Source of the DNA: Nothopassalora personata
Lineage: Eukaryota; Ascomycota; Dothideomycetes; Mycosphaerellales; Mycosphaerellaceae
Length of the DNA stretch: 64,000 bases
Direction of reading: 5' to 3'
Assembly: GCA_033816765.1 (NCBI GenBank)
Contig: CM066287.1
Coordinates: forward strand, 5,456,001-5,520,000
Numbering within the stretch: the first letter of the stretch is position 1; each line of letters opens with the position of its first letter. Made by a program: the position numbers and the translations under genes. The notes below the pieces were generated by a model. That model saw only the letters and a program-made list of their open reading frames with translations. It ran no database searches and was not told the DNA's origin. Positions 42,138 through 52,070 of the stretch are shown piece by piece.

Positions 42138-44315
42138 ATGGCTCCACAACCGGACACTCAGCAAACTATTAGTGGTCCCTCAACCTCGACAGTACCTGCG
42201 CCCGGCCAAGCACCACATATTGTGCGCCACAAAGTGGTGATGAAATGGGAGAAAGAAAGCAAGATCAAGACCTGCAAGTGCAAGATCTGCGACGAGCGGG
42301 TCAAGAAGTTCTGCCACCGTTGCAAGAACTGTGGCAGACGCATCTGCTCCGAGTGTAGTGATGAGGACGGTCAAAGCGCGCCACTCTTCAAGGAGATTGC
42401 TCGTGACTATTTGCAAGATGGTTGTTGGTGTGGCTTCAGATCGAACTTCAACTCGGCGTTCCGTGAACGCATAGGACAGACTCAGGCGGCTCGGCCAGTC
42501 GTAGCACCCGCGTCGCCGGCAGCAAGCAAGAAGAGGAAGCGAAAGCAGTCTATCGAGACACATGCTGCGACCCAGCCTCTTGAATTTACCGCACCTGTAA
42601 ATTCGACTCGGGATGACACGCATGTCGAACACGTGCCTAAAGTTCAGCTGGAATCGGCCACAAGACCACGTCGAGTCGTTCCCGAGCCCAGCGAACAGGA
42701 AGAGAAGCCAGTCGAGCCTTCGTCGCATGCTCAGGAAACTAGACCGCAGGGCAAGGTCGAAGTCTCATCGTTCGTTGACAGCACGCCCGAGCAGCCAGTC
42801 GCAAAGGAGCTGAAGATGACACCGTCCGAAATTATCAACACGGGAAAGTCGTTGGAGATCGAGATTGAGCAACCCCTGCTGGCGAACGTCCTGTCTGCTT
42901 TCGAACGTGGAGACGATGTGGCTCTTGTCAGATCGTCAGACACGGCGAAGTCACTGAATCGAGCTGGAACACAGACCAAGAGAGTCAAGAGAGCATCAAG
43001 AAAGCCTCAAGCACATGATCCTGAGCAAATCCCAAATTTCAGCGCTTCAAAAGCCACCAGCTTGCGCAGGAAGCGGTTGAAGGAGCCAGAGCCACAGAAC
43101 ATCGTCATCGTAGGTGCAGGTGTTATTGGCATGTTCATCGCGCTCGAGCTCGCCAAAAGAGCGTACGCCAATGGCAAAAAGCAGCGTATTACCGTTGTGG
43201 ACATCAATGCCGCGCCATGCTCCCTCGCCTCGGGACAGTGTGCCGGCTTCCTCACAGTACGTGGTATGCCAGAGTCTTGGCTTCCTCTGGTCAACGCAGC
43301 GGCGCCGGTATGGGGTGATCTGACTGATTCTGAGGAATTCTGTAGCGCCGTTGGGTTTGGTCAAGAAGTCTTCACTATTGACGAGATTGGCGAGAAGCGC
43401 CGACGTCGGACCACTTGGCTGCATGATTCCATCAGCAAGAATGTTGTATACGACGAGGACAGCCTGGGCGTGATCAACAGTGCGAAGCTAGCTATTTGGT
43501 TGCAGGGCCAATGCGAAGGTTATGGCGTAGATTTCCGCTTCGAAACCCATCCTACCAAGGCCGAGAAGAATCGATCTGGTATCATCACTGCTGTACGAGT
43601 CCAGACTGTCGATGTAGATGCTACCAGAGCGGAGACCCTGAAATGTTCTCATCTACTGCTTGCGGCTGGACCATTTACCAAGGCACTCTTTCAACAACTG
43701 TTTCCGAGCAGCCCTCTACGTCTCGACAACCACGTTCAGAGCACACCGTGGATGAAGCTCTCGCAGCCGAGTCTCACGGTGGAGCGCAAGGCGGCGGTTG
43801 TGATACAAGATGCTACAGCCGAGGCATGTGTAGCGTTCGCCGTCGATCCATCGGAACACACGATGAACGTGTCCTGCAGCCCTCCAAGCCTTGCTCGTGT
43901 CAACGAGCTGAAACAACGTGATGCTCTGGAGCGTCGTCAGGACAGCACTGCAGTATTAAGCAAGCTCTCGACCAAGTACCTCAATGCGAAGAAAGTCGCT
44001 ATCGACGATCAGAGCGCCATCGTGGCGCAAGGGTCAGCGTACGTTTGTACAGGTCCTAGCGGCGCGCCGGTACTTGGGCCAGTGCGATCACAACTGCTTG
44101 CCCCGAACAGTGGCTTGGTTGGTGGTGGCGTCATCTGGCTTTGCTACGGATTCGGCAACTTTGGGACGACAGTCGCTCCTGGCGTGGGTCGTGTGATTGC
44201 AGAGATGATGCATGGAAGCGTGCCAACTGTCGATCTCAGCGATTTCGCGACTCAAGAAGAGCGCAGAGTCAAGGCCAGGTGGGCGTCAGCTGCTATTCAT
44301 GAGCCTACAGCATGA
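42138..44315 (+). CDS. Zinc-finger plus DAO-type FAD oxidoreductase fusion
   Basis: 725 aa from the ATG at 42138 (MAPQPDTQQTISGP); an ATG at 42015 would add 41 residues of leader-like sequence. N-terminal residues about 35-110 hold a Cys-rich module: CKCKICDERVKKFCHRCKNC, then RRICSECSDEDG and a later CWC. It is followed by a long disordered, charged linker with basic nuclear-type signals (KKRKRKQS, RRKRLKEP). From about residue 320 a complete DAO fold begins: the Rossmann motif IVIVGAGVIGMFIALELA, VDINAAPCSLASGQCAGFL, HLLLAAGPFTKAL, and C-terminal GPSGAPVLGPV and WLCYGFGNFGTTVAPGVGR. The enzyme family oxidises amines or amino acids with FAD. Fusion to a zinc module and nuclear-type signals is unusual and suggests a nuclear enzyme; that is inference. 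Confidence 0.85.
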   Translation: MAPQPDTQQTISGPSTSTVPAPGQAPHIVRHKVVMKWEKESKIKTCKCKICDERVKKFCHRCKNCGRRICSECSDEDGQSAPLFKEIARDYLQDGCWCGFRSNFNSAFRERIGQTQAARPVVAPASPAASKKRKRKQSIETHAATQPLEFTAPVNSTRDDTHVEHVPKVQLESATRPRRVVPEPSEQEEKPVEPSSHAQETRPQGKVEVSSFVDSTPEQPVAKELKMTPSEIINTGKSLEIEIEQPLLANVLSAFERGDDVALVRSSDTAKSLNRAGTQTKRVKRASRKPQAHDPEQIPNFSASKATSLRRKRLKEPEPQNIVIVGAGVIGMFIALELAKRAYANGKKQRITVVDINAAPCSLASGQCAGFLTVRGMPESWLPLVNAAAPVWGDLTDSEEFCSAVGFGQEVFTIDEIGEKRRRRTTWLHDSISKNVVYDEDSLGVINSAKLAIWLQGQCEGYGVDFRFETHPTKAEKNRSGIITAVRVQTVDVDATRAETLKCSHLLLAAGPFTKALFQQLFPSSPLRLDNHVQSTPWMKLSQPSLTVERKAAVVIQDATAEACVAFAVDPSEHTMNVSCSPPSLARVNELKQRDALERRQDSTAVLSKLSTKYLNAKKVAIDDQSAIVAQGSAYVCTGPSGAPVLGPVRSQLLAPNSGLVGGGVIWLCYGFGNFGTTVAPGVGRVIAEMMHGSVPTVDLSDFATQEERRVKARWASAAIHEPTA

Positions 44316-44423
44316 ATCGGCGGCGAGATGATATGGTTTCATCATGTTTCGAGACTGATATTTAGATAGCCTTGGTGTTATTTGGTGCTGTAGTTGACGG
44401 AAGATGTCAAGTACTTAGGTCCT

Positions 44424-46784
44424 TCATGTGATATTTTGGCCGTTGAAGTTCGGCGGCATCTGCCATTCCATCGGGTCCATCGGCATCCTAGCCCAATCGT
44501 CTAGTCCAGTAAGGCCGCCTTCCGAGGTCGTGTTCATGTCTGAGATGAACTGCAACAGTTCAGCATCGATCTGCACACCATCGGTGGTCGGCATATACAT
44601 GATACTGCTGGTGTTGCCAGTCTCCAGCCCACTGGTGAAGGCTTGCGGCATAGTCGTCGTCGGAGCCGCACTGCCATTGAACGCGTTGCCGGATGTTGTG
44701 TTACTATGCTGTACAGACACGGCTTCTGCTGAAATTGCGGCACCTGCAGCGTTCTGTAGCGAAGCATCTTTTGGAGAGTAGTCTTCGCTGCTGCTGAATT
44801 GTTCGACTATGCGAGGCCCATCGAGTTCCATCGTGAAACTTGATGGCGTCCTATTAGCTGCATCGCCCTCAAGTTGTTCGCCCTCTATCTGTCTAGCGGC
44901 ATCATCTCTTCTCAGATCGTCAATCGGCTGAGCGGCGTCGTGTTGGCCTTGATCGATGATTTGAGGATTTAGACACCATTGTCGAAGTTTAAAGAGCAGA
45001 GCTAAGAAGATACTAGGTACGCGGCCGCGGTTCGACCCAACGATATTACGCACGTGAAGAATCGTTTTGTCCATGTAGCTCTCGACTTTCAAGCTGCTCT
45101 TGTCCAAGACTTGGCCGATCCTGGACTTTGGATGGGAAGCAGATAGACAAAGCTTGGCGAGAACGAATGCTGCAAATGAGATTCGGACGTAGCTGAAGAC
45201 TGGCAGACCACGGCAAGCGTCGACGTCCATCGCGAGGAATATGTTCAGTAGAGAGTGAGAGCTTGTGGCACACTCTGCAATACATTCTGCGAGCACTTGC
45301 GTCGGGACCTGCTCCACATCTTCCTGAGCCCAGAGGTGGACGATACCCCCCATTTGATATGGTGCCCGAAAATCCTCAGGACCATGGTCGAGATGAAGTG
45401 CAATCTCAAACAAAAATAGTCGTATTGTTTGATACATGACGAATAGACAGCTTGATCCGATTGTTTCAGGCAGATTGACATACCACGCGGCGAGTCGCTT
45501 TTCGTATTCCTTGAGCATGAGCTGTGTCCGCAACTCGGTGATGGTAGCAATGTTTCCGATGTCATCGTAGCAGAATGATGTGCTAATCTCTTCTGCTAGT
45601 ATGAGCAACCTCACCCAGGCCACAAGTGTAGAGTCAGTGGGAAGCGCATTAGCAGTCCGTTCGACATAGTCAACACATTCGCGGATGTAGCTGTTGACGC
45701 GGAGCATGTTTGGCCGTCTCAAGCTCAATGAGATGCCCGCGCTGATAGCGTAGCATCCCAGGAACGTTCTCCGACTCTCGAGGGTCGCAGTGCTGGGGCT
45801 CGCCTCGCGAGATCGGGGAGTCATGCTCAAGTCTGGATTGCGAATGTCCTCGGCAGGATGTATCTGGCGGACTGAATGCTGTATATAGTCTCGTTTCTGC
45901 AGCTGCCTACGTTGCGTCGATTGTCTAGAGCCAATGCCGATGTCCATAGCCATCGTGGCGGCCATGTGAATGTACTCGTAGTATTTGAGCTGTCCAAACT
46001 TACTGGGAGGGTGGTACCATACCGCAGATATCAAGAGAGCCTGGACGAGCTCCAGACTCTTTTCAGACTGCATTAAAGTTCTGGTGGCATAGGCTTGCAA
46101 CACCTCTTTGTCGAGCAGTGCCGATAGATCTGGATGCTCCTTTCCTGATGCAGCAGCGATGATTGCCAGAAAAAGAGCAGGTTTGGTGTAACGCATATCC
46201 TCAGCAGTGATTGATGGCGGGATGGGCACCAGCGGATAGTGAGGGAAGAGGTCGGTCTTATACGTCTCGAAGAGTTGCCGCACGGTAGCCATACTGATTA
46301 AACCGCTATCGACTACATCCTTACCGTCGGTATGAGACTGAGGCACAGCTTTGGGCACCCATGTTGCGTGCTCGATAGGCTGCGTTCGTGGTGGATGAGC
46401 TTCTTCTGGCGGTGGCCCCTCCCAGTTACCTGCTTGACCCAGACGGGCGGCATCTGGGAGTGTGTCCTTGTACCTGAGCCCTACCGGCTGGACTCTCGGT
46501 GCCTCCTGCTGTCGCTGGGTAGGTCTCTCTGATCTTGCAGCTTCGTTCTTCTGCGCCAATGCCGCTCTCATCGCGCGCATTTCCTTTTCCAGCTCAGCGA
46601 CTCGAGTGTCCGTCCTCTTCCGCTGCTTCCTCTTCTGCAATGGCGTAAAGACACACAGCCTTCCAGCTCTTGCGCACCTCTGACACACTTCCGAGTTGGC
46701 CTCGTCGAGGATGCATCGGACTTTTTGGGAGCGGCAGCCAGCACAAGCTCTGTGTGCCGGAACCTCTGGCGGCGACGAAGCCAT
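44424..46784 (-). CDS. Zn(II)2Cys6 transcription factor
   Basis: 786 aa in one exon from the ATG at 46784 (MASSPPEVPAHRACAGCRSQ); an upstream in-frame ATG at 46859 adds 25 residues and is less likely. The binuclear cluster is complete: Cys14, 17, 24, 34, 37 and 44 (C-x2-C-x6-C-x9-C-x2-C-x6-C). It is followed by a basic linker (QKRKQRKRTDTR) and a dimerising coiled coil (VAELEKEMRAMRAALAQKNE). The central fungal transcription-factor region (residues about 170-620) is largely helical. The C-terminus is Ser/Thr/Gln-rich and acidic, with SDMNTTSEGGLTGLDDW, a likely activation domain. The spacing and QKVRC resemble Leu3/War1-type regulators. Targets are unknown; the P450 and the FAD oxidoreductase lie next to it, but co-regulation is speculation. 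Confidence 0.92.
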   Translation of the reverse strand: MASSPPEVPAHRACAGCRSQKVRCILDEANSEVCQRCARAGRLCVFTPLQKRKQRKRTDTRVAELEKEMRAMRAALAQKNEAARSERPTQRQQEAPRVQPVGLRYKDTLPDAARLGQAGNWEGPPPEEAHPPRTQPIEHATWVPKAVPQSHTDGKDVVDSGLISMATVRQLFETYKTDLFPHYPLVPIPPSITAEDMRYTKPALFLAIIAAASGKEHPDLSALLDKEVLQAYATRTLMQSEKSLELVQALLISAVWYHPPSKFGQLKYYEYIHMAATMAMDIGIGSRQSTQRRQLQKRDYIQHSVRQIHPAEDIRNPDLSMTPRSREASPSTATLESRRTFLGCYAISAGISLSLRRPNMLRVNSYIRECVDYVERTANALPTDSTLVAWVRLLILAEEISTSFCYDDIGNIATITELRTQLMLKEYEKRLAAWYVNLPETIGSSCLFVMYQTIRLFLFEIALHLDHGPEDFRAPYQMGGIVHLWAQEDVEQVPTQVLAECIAECATSSHSLLNIFLAMDVDACRGLPVFSYVRISFAAFVLAKLCLSASHPKSRIGQVLDKSSLKVESYMDKTILHVRNIVGSNRGRVPSIFLALLFKLRQWCLNPQIIDQGQHDAAQPIDDLRRDDAARQIEGEQLEGDAANRTPSSFTMELDGPRIVEQFSSSEDYSPKDASLQNAAGAAISAEAVSVQHSNTTSGNAFNGSAAPTTTMPQAFTSGLETGNTSSIMYMPTTDGVQIDAELLQFISDMNTTSEGGLTGLDDWARMPMDPMEWQMPPNFNGQNIT

Positions 46785-47654
46785 GGCGTGTGCCTGTTGC
46801 CGTGCGGGTTCAGTGGTGCCTCGAGGACGATGGCAATAGCAGAGTGCGCATTGGCACAAGCATGATGTAAGTACAGAACAGAACAGATGCTGATACCATG
46901 GCTGCCGAGTCGGGGAGCCTTGTCATGGAAAGCCATGCTACTTTGTACGCTCCAGAAACTCGTGAATGAGAGAATCAACTCATAATATTGTCACAGTTTC
47001 CTCTAGGTATCTTCTTCTCTCTTCGCATCATGCACACAGTGCGCACTGCAGTAACGCTATATCATACTGTCCAATTCAACCCCTAGCGAGCGCCTTTTGC
47101 GCAAATCTTCTCTTACTCGTCATTTAGGCCCTCGCGCAGCAACGTGGGTATTTACCAGAACAAGTGAACCAGCGCAAGCATGAACCTCATGAAAACTAAG
47201 AACGCCACCCCACATGCATCCGTCGCGCCATACGCAGTGCGCATCTCTCCTTGCGTAAACATCATCAAGCAAACTCCCGCCCAATGTTTGTCATATTGTC
47301 AAGACTCGACGCAGTCTTGCAGTCCTGTGTTTTCTTCCTTCGGACGGTTCCTGAAAATCCAGCAGGAAACCGAGCCGCAGGTCTAGACAATAGTCGTCCT
47401 TCCTCGAACGGACGTCCTTAACTGTACTCTGCACCAATGATAAGGTATCGTGCCCCATTCGACACCCGTATTAGCCGCGTCGGCCATGAACGATTGTAGG
47501 TCCACTCCAAGCGGAATGGCGACTTCGCCGTGATCGCGATGGACAAACTCACGACTGTCGAGTTTCTCGTGGTTGGACCTCGGACCACGGCACTTATCAA
47601 TGCCAGTCTTCCTAGATAGCGCGAAACGATTCACATCAACTAGCTGGGTACCCT
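46785..47654. other. Intergenic, no recognised gene
   Basis: Promoter side of the Zn2Cys6 gene and 3' flank of MED19. Short frames only; nothing recognised. Confidence 0.4.
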
Positions 47655-49162
47655 CTACGAGCTTCGCACACTGACGGAGTTATGGTTGTTCGTGAAGGAA
47701 GGCGAGTTTTGCGCAGAAGGGAAATCCTGATATTTCGAAAGGTAAGCAAAATGTTCATCGAAGGAGTGGGGGGCATATCGATATGGGACGTATTGCGCGA
47801 CCACGGAACACCTCGTTGTTCCCGTTGCCCAGTGCACAACTCTTCCGCTCAGCACACTAACAGGCTGGCTAAAGAGCTGTCTCACGTATGACGGAGGCTG
47901 CATCTCGTCCCTTTGATCTCGGACCATGTAGATGTAGCTTGATGCCACTCACCTTTCGCTTCTGCCGCTTTGCACTGTCTCGCCCACCGGTGCTGTAGCC
48001 ATCGTCATCATACCCTTGATCGTAGCCCTCGAAACTACTGTCTTGGTACGACCGCTTCTTGCCAGATCGTTCCGGTCTCGCGACGTTTCCAGGAGAGGCT
48101 GGTGCGGATGCGCGGACGGAAGCTGCAGGAGCTGTTTTCGAAATAGCGCTTCCGGCCGCTGGCTTGACTGAGGGCGTCGTGTTCACTTTGGTGCCTGCAC
48201 CAGCAGACTGGTCATCCAGTCCTAGCATGTTCTGCCACTCTTTGTGCATCTGCGCCGGTAGACGTCCTGGGAAAAACTGAAATGCGGCATCCAGCTTCGA
48301 GGACAAATCTCTTTCTGCGTCAGGGTTGCCCAGCTGCTTTCCCGAGTCTCGCGTTTGAGTTTCCCACAACGATTGACCGGGCTGTACTTCTTCATCCCAA
48401 AGTGGATCTAGCAAGCCTTGAAGCTCGTTCTGGTTCGCTTGCGCCTTGTTACGCCCAGCGAAGCCTAAACTTTTCACCTTGTTCTCGTACGACTTCCGCA
48501 GCTTGTTGATCTTCTCGCCTGTAACAGGGTCACGTCTTGCCACCGACGCCTGAATTCGCTGCAATCCATAGAGCTGTATGAGGTTCTGCGACGGGTGCGG
48601 CCGAGAAGGCGCTATAGCTGTGATGGTAAGAACGTTTAGCAGAGCACAGCATTGCCACGTGCTGCACAAAGAATTACTTACGTGTGGTGTGCAGCTTATG
48701 GAGCGCCGGTGCACTGGTCGCCCCATTCATAGCCGAGTCCTCACTGCTTCGTTGTCGCTCGTGATCGGTCCTTCTGTGCCCAGCCTCCCTTATCACAACA
48801 TCTGCTTCCACACCCTCACGCCTGTCGCTCATCTCTGCATCACCATCGCCATCTCGCCGTGTCTCTAAATAGCCCTCAGATGCCGGTGTTTCACGCCCAC
48901 TCTCGCCTCCGCCCTCGCTGCCCACTCCTCGCCCAGCCATGTGACTCTGAAACCCTGCAGTGCTCGGCGGCGAAGGAAAGCTTCCACTCGTTTGCTGGAT
49001 CTGTGACTGTGACTGCCATGATGGAGACATCCGAACTGACGGCGGTGGTGTGAAGGGTCTTTGTGCCGTCTTTGTTTCGGCAGTGATGGGTGGTGACGCG
49101 GGCGAGTATGATCCTGATGTGCGCTGGCGTTTCGGCGATCGTTCTCCGTCCAGAGACGACAT
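47655..49162 (-). CDS. MED19: Mediator subunit 19 (Rox3 family)
   Basis: 405 aa in three exons (49162-48682, 48617-47953, 47726-47655). Introns are 64 nt (GTAAGT...CACAG) and 226 nt (GTGAGT, branch-like CTTAC, acceptor ATCAG). The N-terminus is disordered (SPKRQRTSGSYSPASPP). The Rox3/Med19 core is PSRPHPSQNLIQLYGLQRI, with DPVTGEKINKLRKSYENKVK, then LQGLLDPLWDEEVQPGQSLW and the KLDAAFQFFPGRLPAQMHKE block. The C-terminal basic region KRQKRKDFPS is formed across the last intron, which matches the usual KRRKKDF-type end. Med19 is a head/hook component of the RNA polymerase II Mediator. The last intron is the least certain part; if unspliced, the frame would end at 47869 with an unrelated tail. 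Confidence 0.85.
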
Positions 49163-49599
49163 TGGGCAGTCGTGTGTCGCTGGCACCGTCGTCTAGGAGA
49201 TACTGGTGGTAATAATGTCTGCGCAGATGAGGCCTCGTCGGCGCAGGCCGCTCTCGCTCCGCGGAATCTACGGCGAACCCAGTCCTCCGCTCGACATCCA
49301 GAAAGCGCCGGTGTCCAGGTCCCGAAGCGTGGTGCTTTGGTGGGGTGTGATCGGGATATGGCGGTAGAAACGCACGCAGCGGTGGTCGACGTCAAGGTGA
49401 GGTTGGTGGTGTAGAAGAGGGTATGAAGCCCGTCGGAAGGTGGATCAGCTACTCCGAACGACAATTGGGCGCTTTGGCCTCGCTTAGCGCGAAACGTCCA
49501 CGAGCAATGTTCACCGTTGGAACCACAATAAATAATGAGAACAATTGTGATGCAATAACAAGCAGCCTTCACCACGTGAAGTGACTTACGTGCTCTACG
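49163..49599. promoter_or_regulatory. Divergent promoter region MED19 / RAD10
   Basis: 437 bp between two divergent start codons; normal composition, no gene seen. Confidence 0.45.
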
Positions 49600-50826
49600 A
49601 TGGCAGACGAGATCGAAGACGATGGGTCTCGTGCTGGCGACTCGTCATCGTATCTCTCGCGAGCCGCCACATCCATCCAGAACTCGACACATACATCTGC
49701 TTCGAGACAGCCCGGCCAGACATCATCAAGACCTCAGCCTCAGCCTGGTTTAGATCGCCAAAGTGGCGCTCCTGGGCCGTCGAAGACAGGTGTCGTTCAG
49801 CCCAAACCACAGGCGCTGGCGAAGCGATCTGGACCAGCCTCCATCATCGTGTCGCCACGTCAAAAGGGCAACCCTGTGCTCGACAAGATCAAGTCCATGC
49901 CATGGGAATATGGCGACATCCCGGCCGATTACATCCTTGGCCTCACGACCTGCTGTCTTTTTCTGAGTTTGAAGTACCACCGTCTGCATCCAGAGTATAT
50001 CTACAATCGCATCAAGTCCCTTCAAGGCAAGTATGCTCTGCGCATTGTCCTCTGCATGGTGGACATTCAGAATCACGAAGAGAGCTTAAAGGAGCTCAGT
50101 AAAACGAGCGTTATCAACAATGTTACTATAGTGCTCTGCTGGTCTGCTTCCGAGGGTGCACGGTACTTGGAGCTCTTCAAGACCTACGAAAATGCAGCAC
50201 CTACTTCGATCAAGCAGCACCAATCTACGGCCTACAGCGATCGTATGGTGGATTTTGTAACCACTCCACGCTCGATCAACAAGACTGACGCTGTCTCGCT
50301 GGTGTCTCAATTTGGCACAGTGCGGACGGCAGTGAATGCGAGACACGAAGACGTAGCTACGATCGCCGGCTGGGGCGAAAAGAAAGTACAGCAGTGGTGC
50401 CATAGCGTTCGTGAGCCATTCCGAATACAACGCACTGGTAAGCGAGGTTTGGATCTCGAGAGCCTTGTGGGCAGTCAGCCAGTGTCAAGAGCTCCAACAT
50501 TGTCTCGAGACGTGACTAGGGCAGACAGCGATGCACCTGCCGACACACCTGATGCTGAGGACAGCCTGTTCGTTCCGCAGCGAGAAAGTTCATTGCCCAG
50601 CCGGCCAGTCACTTCTGGAGCCGATGCTGATCAGGGACCCTCATCGCGATTGGCCGGACACATGGGTGATGGACCTGATACAACGACTGCGGCGGCGGTC
50701 CTAGCAAAGAGAGTCGTACCTGAGTCCACCACTGCAGCTGAAGAGGCACCAAAGAAGCGCAAGCAGGACCACGATCCTGTCAGTGATGGGGTCATGGCGG
50801 CATTGAGCAAACTCAGGAAAACATGA
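49600..50826 (+). CDS. RAD10: DNA excision repair protein Rad10/ERCC1/Swi10
   Basis: A single exon of 408 aa. The N-terminus (about 75 residues) is disordered. The Rad10 central domain starts at SIIVSPRQKGNPVLDKIKSM and continues through PWEYGDIPADYILGLTTCCL, FLSLKYHRLHPEYIYNRIKS and YALRIVLCMVDIQNHEESLK. The tandem helix-hairpin-helix follows near residues 225-280 (INKTDAVSLVSQFGTVRTAV, IAGWGEKKVQQWCHSVREPF). The active-site residues of nucleases are absent, as expected: Rad10 is the non-catalytic partner of Rad1/XPF, and together they cut 5' of lesions in nucleotide excision repair and in single-strand annealing. A 120-residue disordered tail with a final basic cluster (PKKRKQDHD) probably imports it to the nucleus. 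Confidence 0.93.
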   Translation: MADEIEDDGSRAGDSSSYLSRAATSIQNSTHTSASRQPGQTSSRPQPQPGLDRQSGAPGPSKTGVVQPKPQALAKRSGPASIIVSPRQKGNPVLDKIKSMPWEYGDIPADYILGLTTCCLFLSLKYHRLHPEYIYNRIKSLQGKYALRIVLCMVDIQNHEESLKELSKTSVINNVTIVLCWSASEGARYLELFKTYENAAPTSIKQHQSTAYSDRMVDFVTTPRSINKTDAVSLVSQFGTVRTAVNARHEDVATIAGWGEKKVQQWCHSVREPFRIQRTGKRGLDLESLVGSQPVSRAPTLSRDVTRADSDAPADTPDAEDSLFVPQRESSLPSRPVTSGADADQGPSSRLAGHMGDGPDTTTAAAVLAKRVVPESTTAAEEAPKKRKQDHDPVSDGVMAALSKLRKT

Positions 50827-52070
50827 ACATGTTTTGCTCTAAACATCACAATAACACGATCTCTTTGCGCAGGCTCCTCAGCCTAGCGCATCATACGTGG
50901 GTTCGAAAAGCATTCTCGACGCAAGATGCCTAGAAGCACAGCTTTGGGCTTTACGCTATACGCTAGGCGGTCATGACTTACGAGATTGATGGCGTCTGGG
51001 CGGGGAATCACGCTACCAACGCACTTCATCGACTTCCCTCCTGTTACTGCATCGATCCAAGTCGCATTGCGGTCCCGTCAATTAGCTGCCCAGGACGAGC
51101 CACGGAGGGCCACAGAAAACAGAACAATGTGCCTACTTCGTAGCCACCAGATGCAGCTCGTTTTCCGGGGCCGAGGAGGGGTTCCTTTGGAGCGAATGTC
51201 AGGGCGAGTGATACGATAGCGCCATCTGGGTATTTCACGATAGCCTGCGGGTCTTGCTACGACAAAGATGTCTATGAAGGAGTCGAGGCAGCATCGCACA
51301 TCGTCGCATTATGACCAAGTCGTGCCTAAATCAGCTTGTCTGCAGGAACGGCAGCGCAGCATGTGAACAGCATATCAAGTCACGTCCGCTATTAGCTAGC
51401 AGAGCGACACCTCTTCCTTCCTCAAAGAAATGGGATAGACTGGCAGTAGAGGCATCTTTTTGGGTGATAGCTTAGTAAGCTTACCAGGTATCGCGGGAGC
51501 AATGATATGATCGACATCTAACTGACGCTTTCCCAACCAACTCAGCCTCTACGACATCGAACATCACTAGTCCAGCTCGGACGATCGAACCAGACCGGAT
51601 CCAAGTATACGCACATTTGCGTCACGTTCCACCTGTTCAAATTCCTCATTGTCGATCTGACCATGGATTGCGGCGGCTCATATCCACCGTACAATCTTAA
51701 TGCATACGCTGCTGCACAACCATCTATTGGCACATTAGGAACCACCTCTAGCCAAGAACGGGATACAGCGCGCGAACGCCGTAAGGCCCATTAGTGCTGC
51801 TGTCACTTGGCAGCACTGTCCTGTGATGGTAGGTCGAGCTGCGAGGCGAATCCAGGTGCCTGCTAATTCCCTCTTCGCAGTAAGACAAACGCAACGGCCA
51901 CAAGAGACGAGCTGCAAAAACAGAAGTCCCTGATAATTCCGTTAGGTGTGCTTTGACATAGTTCGAGGACCTCGATGGGCGACATCCGGCGTTCCGCAAG
52001 CTTGGCCTCGTAGTCATGCAACTCATGGTGCATACGTAGTGGATCTTCCAACAAAGTCCCAATGCCTTTC
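50827..52070. other. Intergenic, one cryptic frame
   Basis: About 1.2 kb between the 3' ends of RAD10 and IMP4. Most frames are shadow-like. A minus-strand frame ending at 51863 looks protein-like and is listed separately. No repeat or RNA gene recognised. Confidence 0.35.
51863..52034 (-). CDS. Cryptic small frame after IMP4, weak candidate
   Basis: The first ATG gives about 56 aa: MHHELHDYEAKLAERRMSPI, EVLELCQSTPNGIIRD, then a hydrophobic end FCFCSSSLVAVAFVLL. The frame stays open upstream to overlap the last codons of IMP4 in another frame. The helical and hydrophobic arrangement resembles a tail-anchored micro-protein, but there is no known family, and it may be chance or a relic exon. 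Confidence 0.2.
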
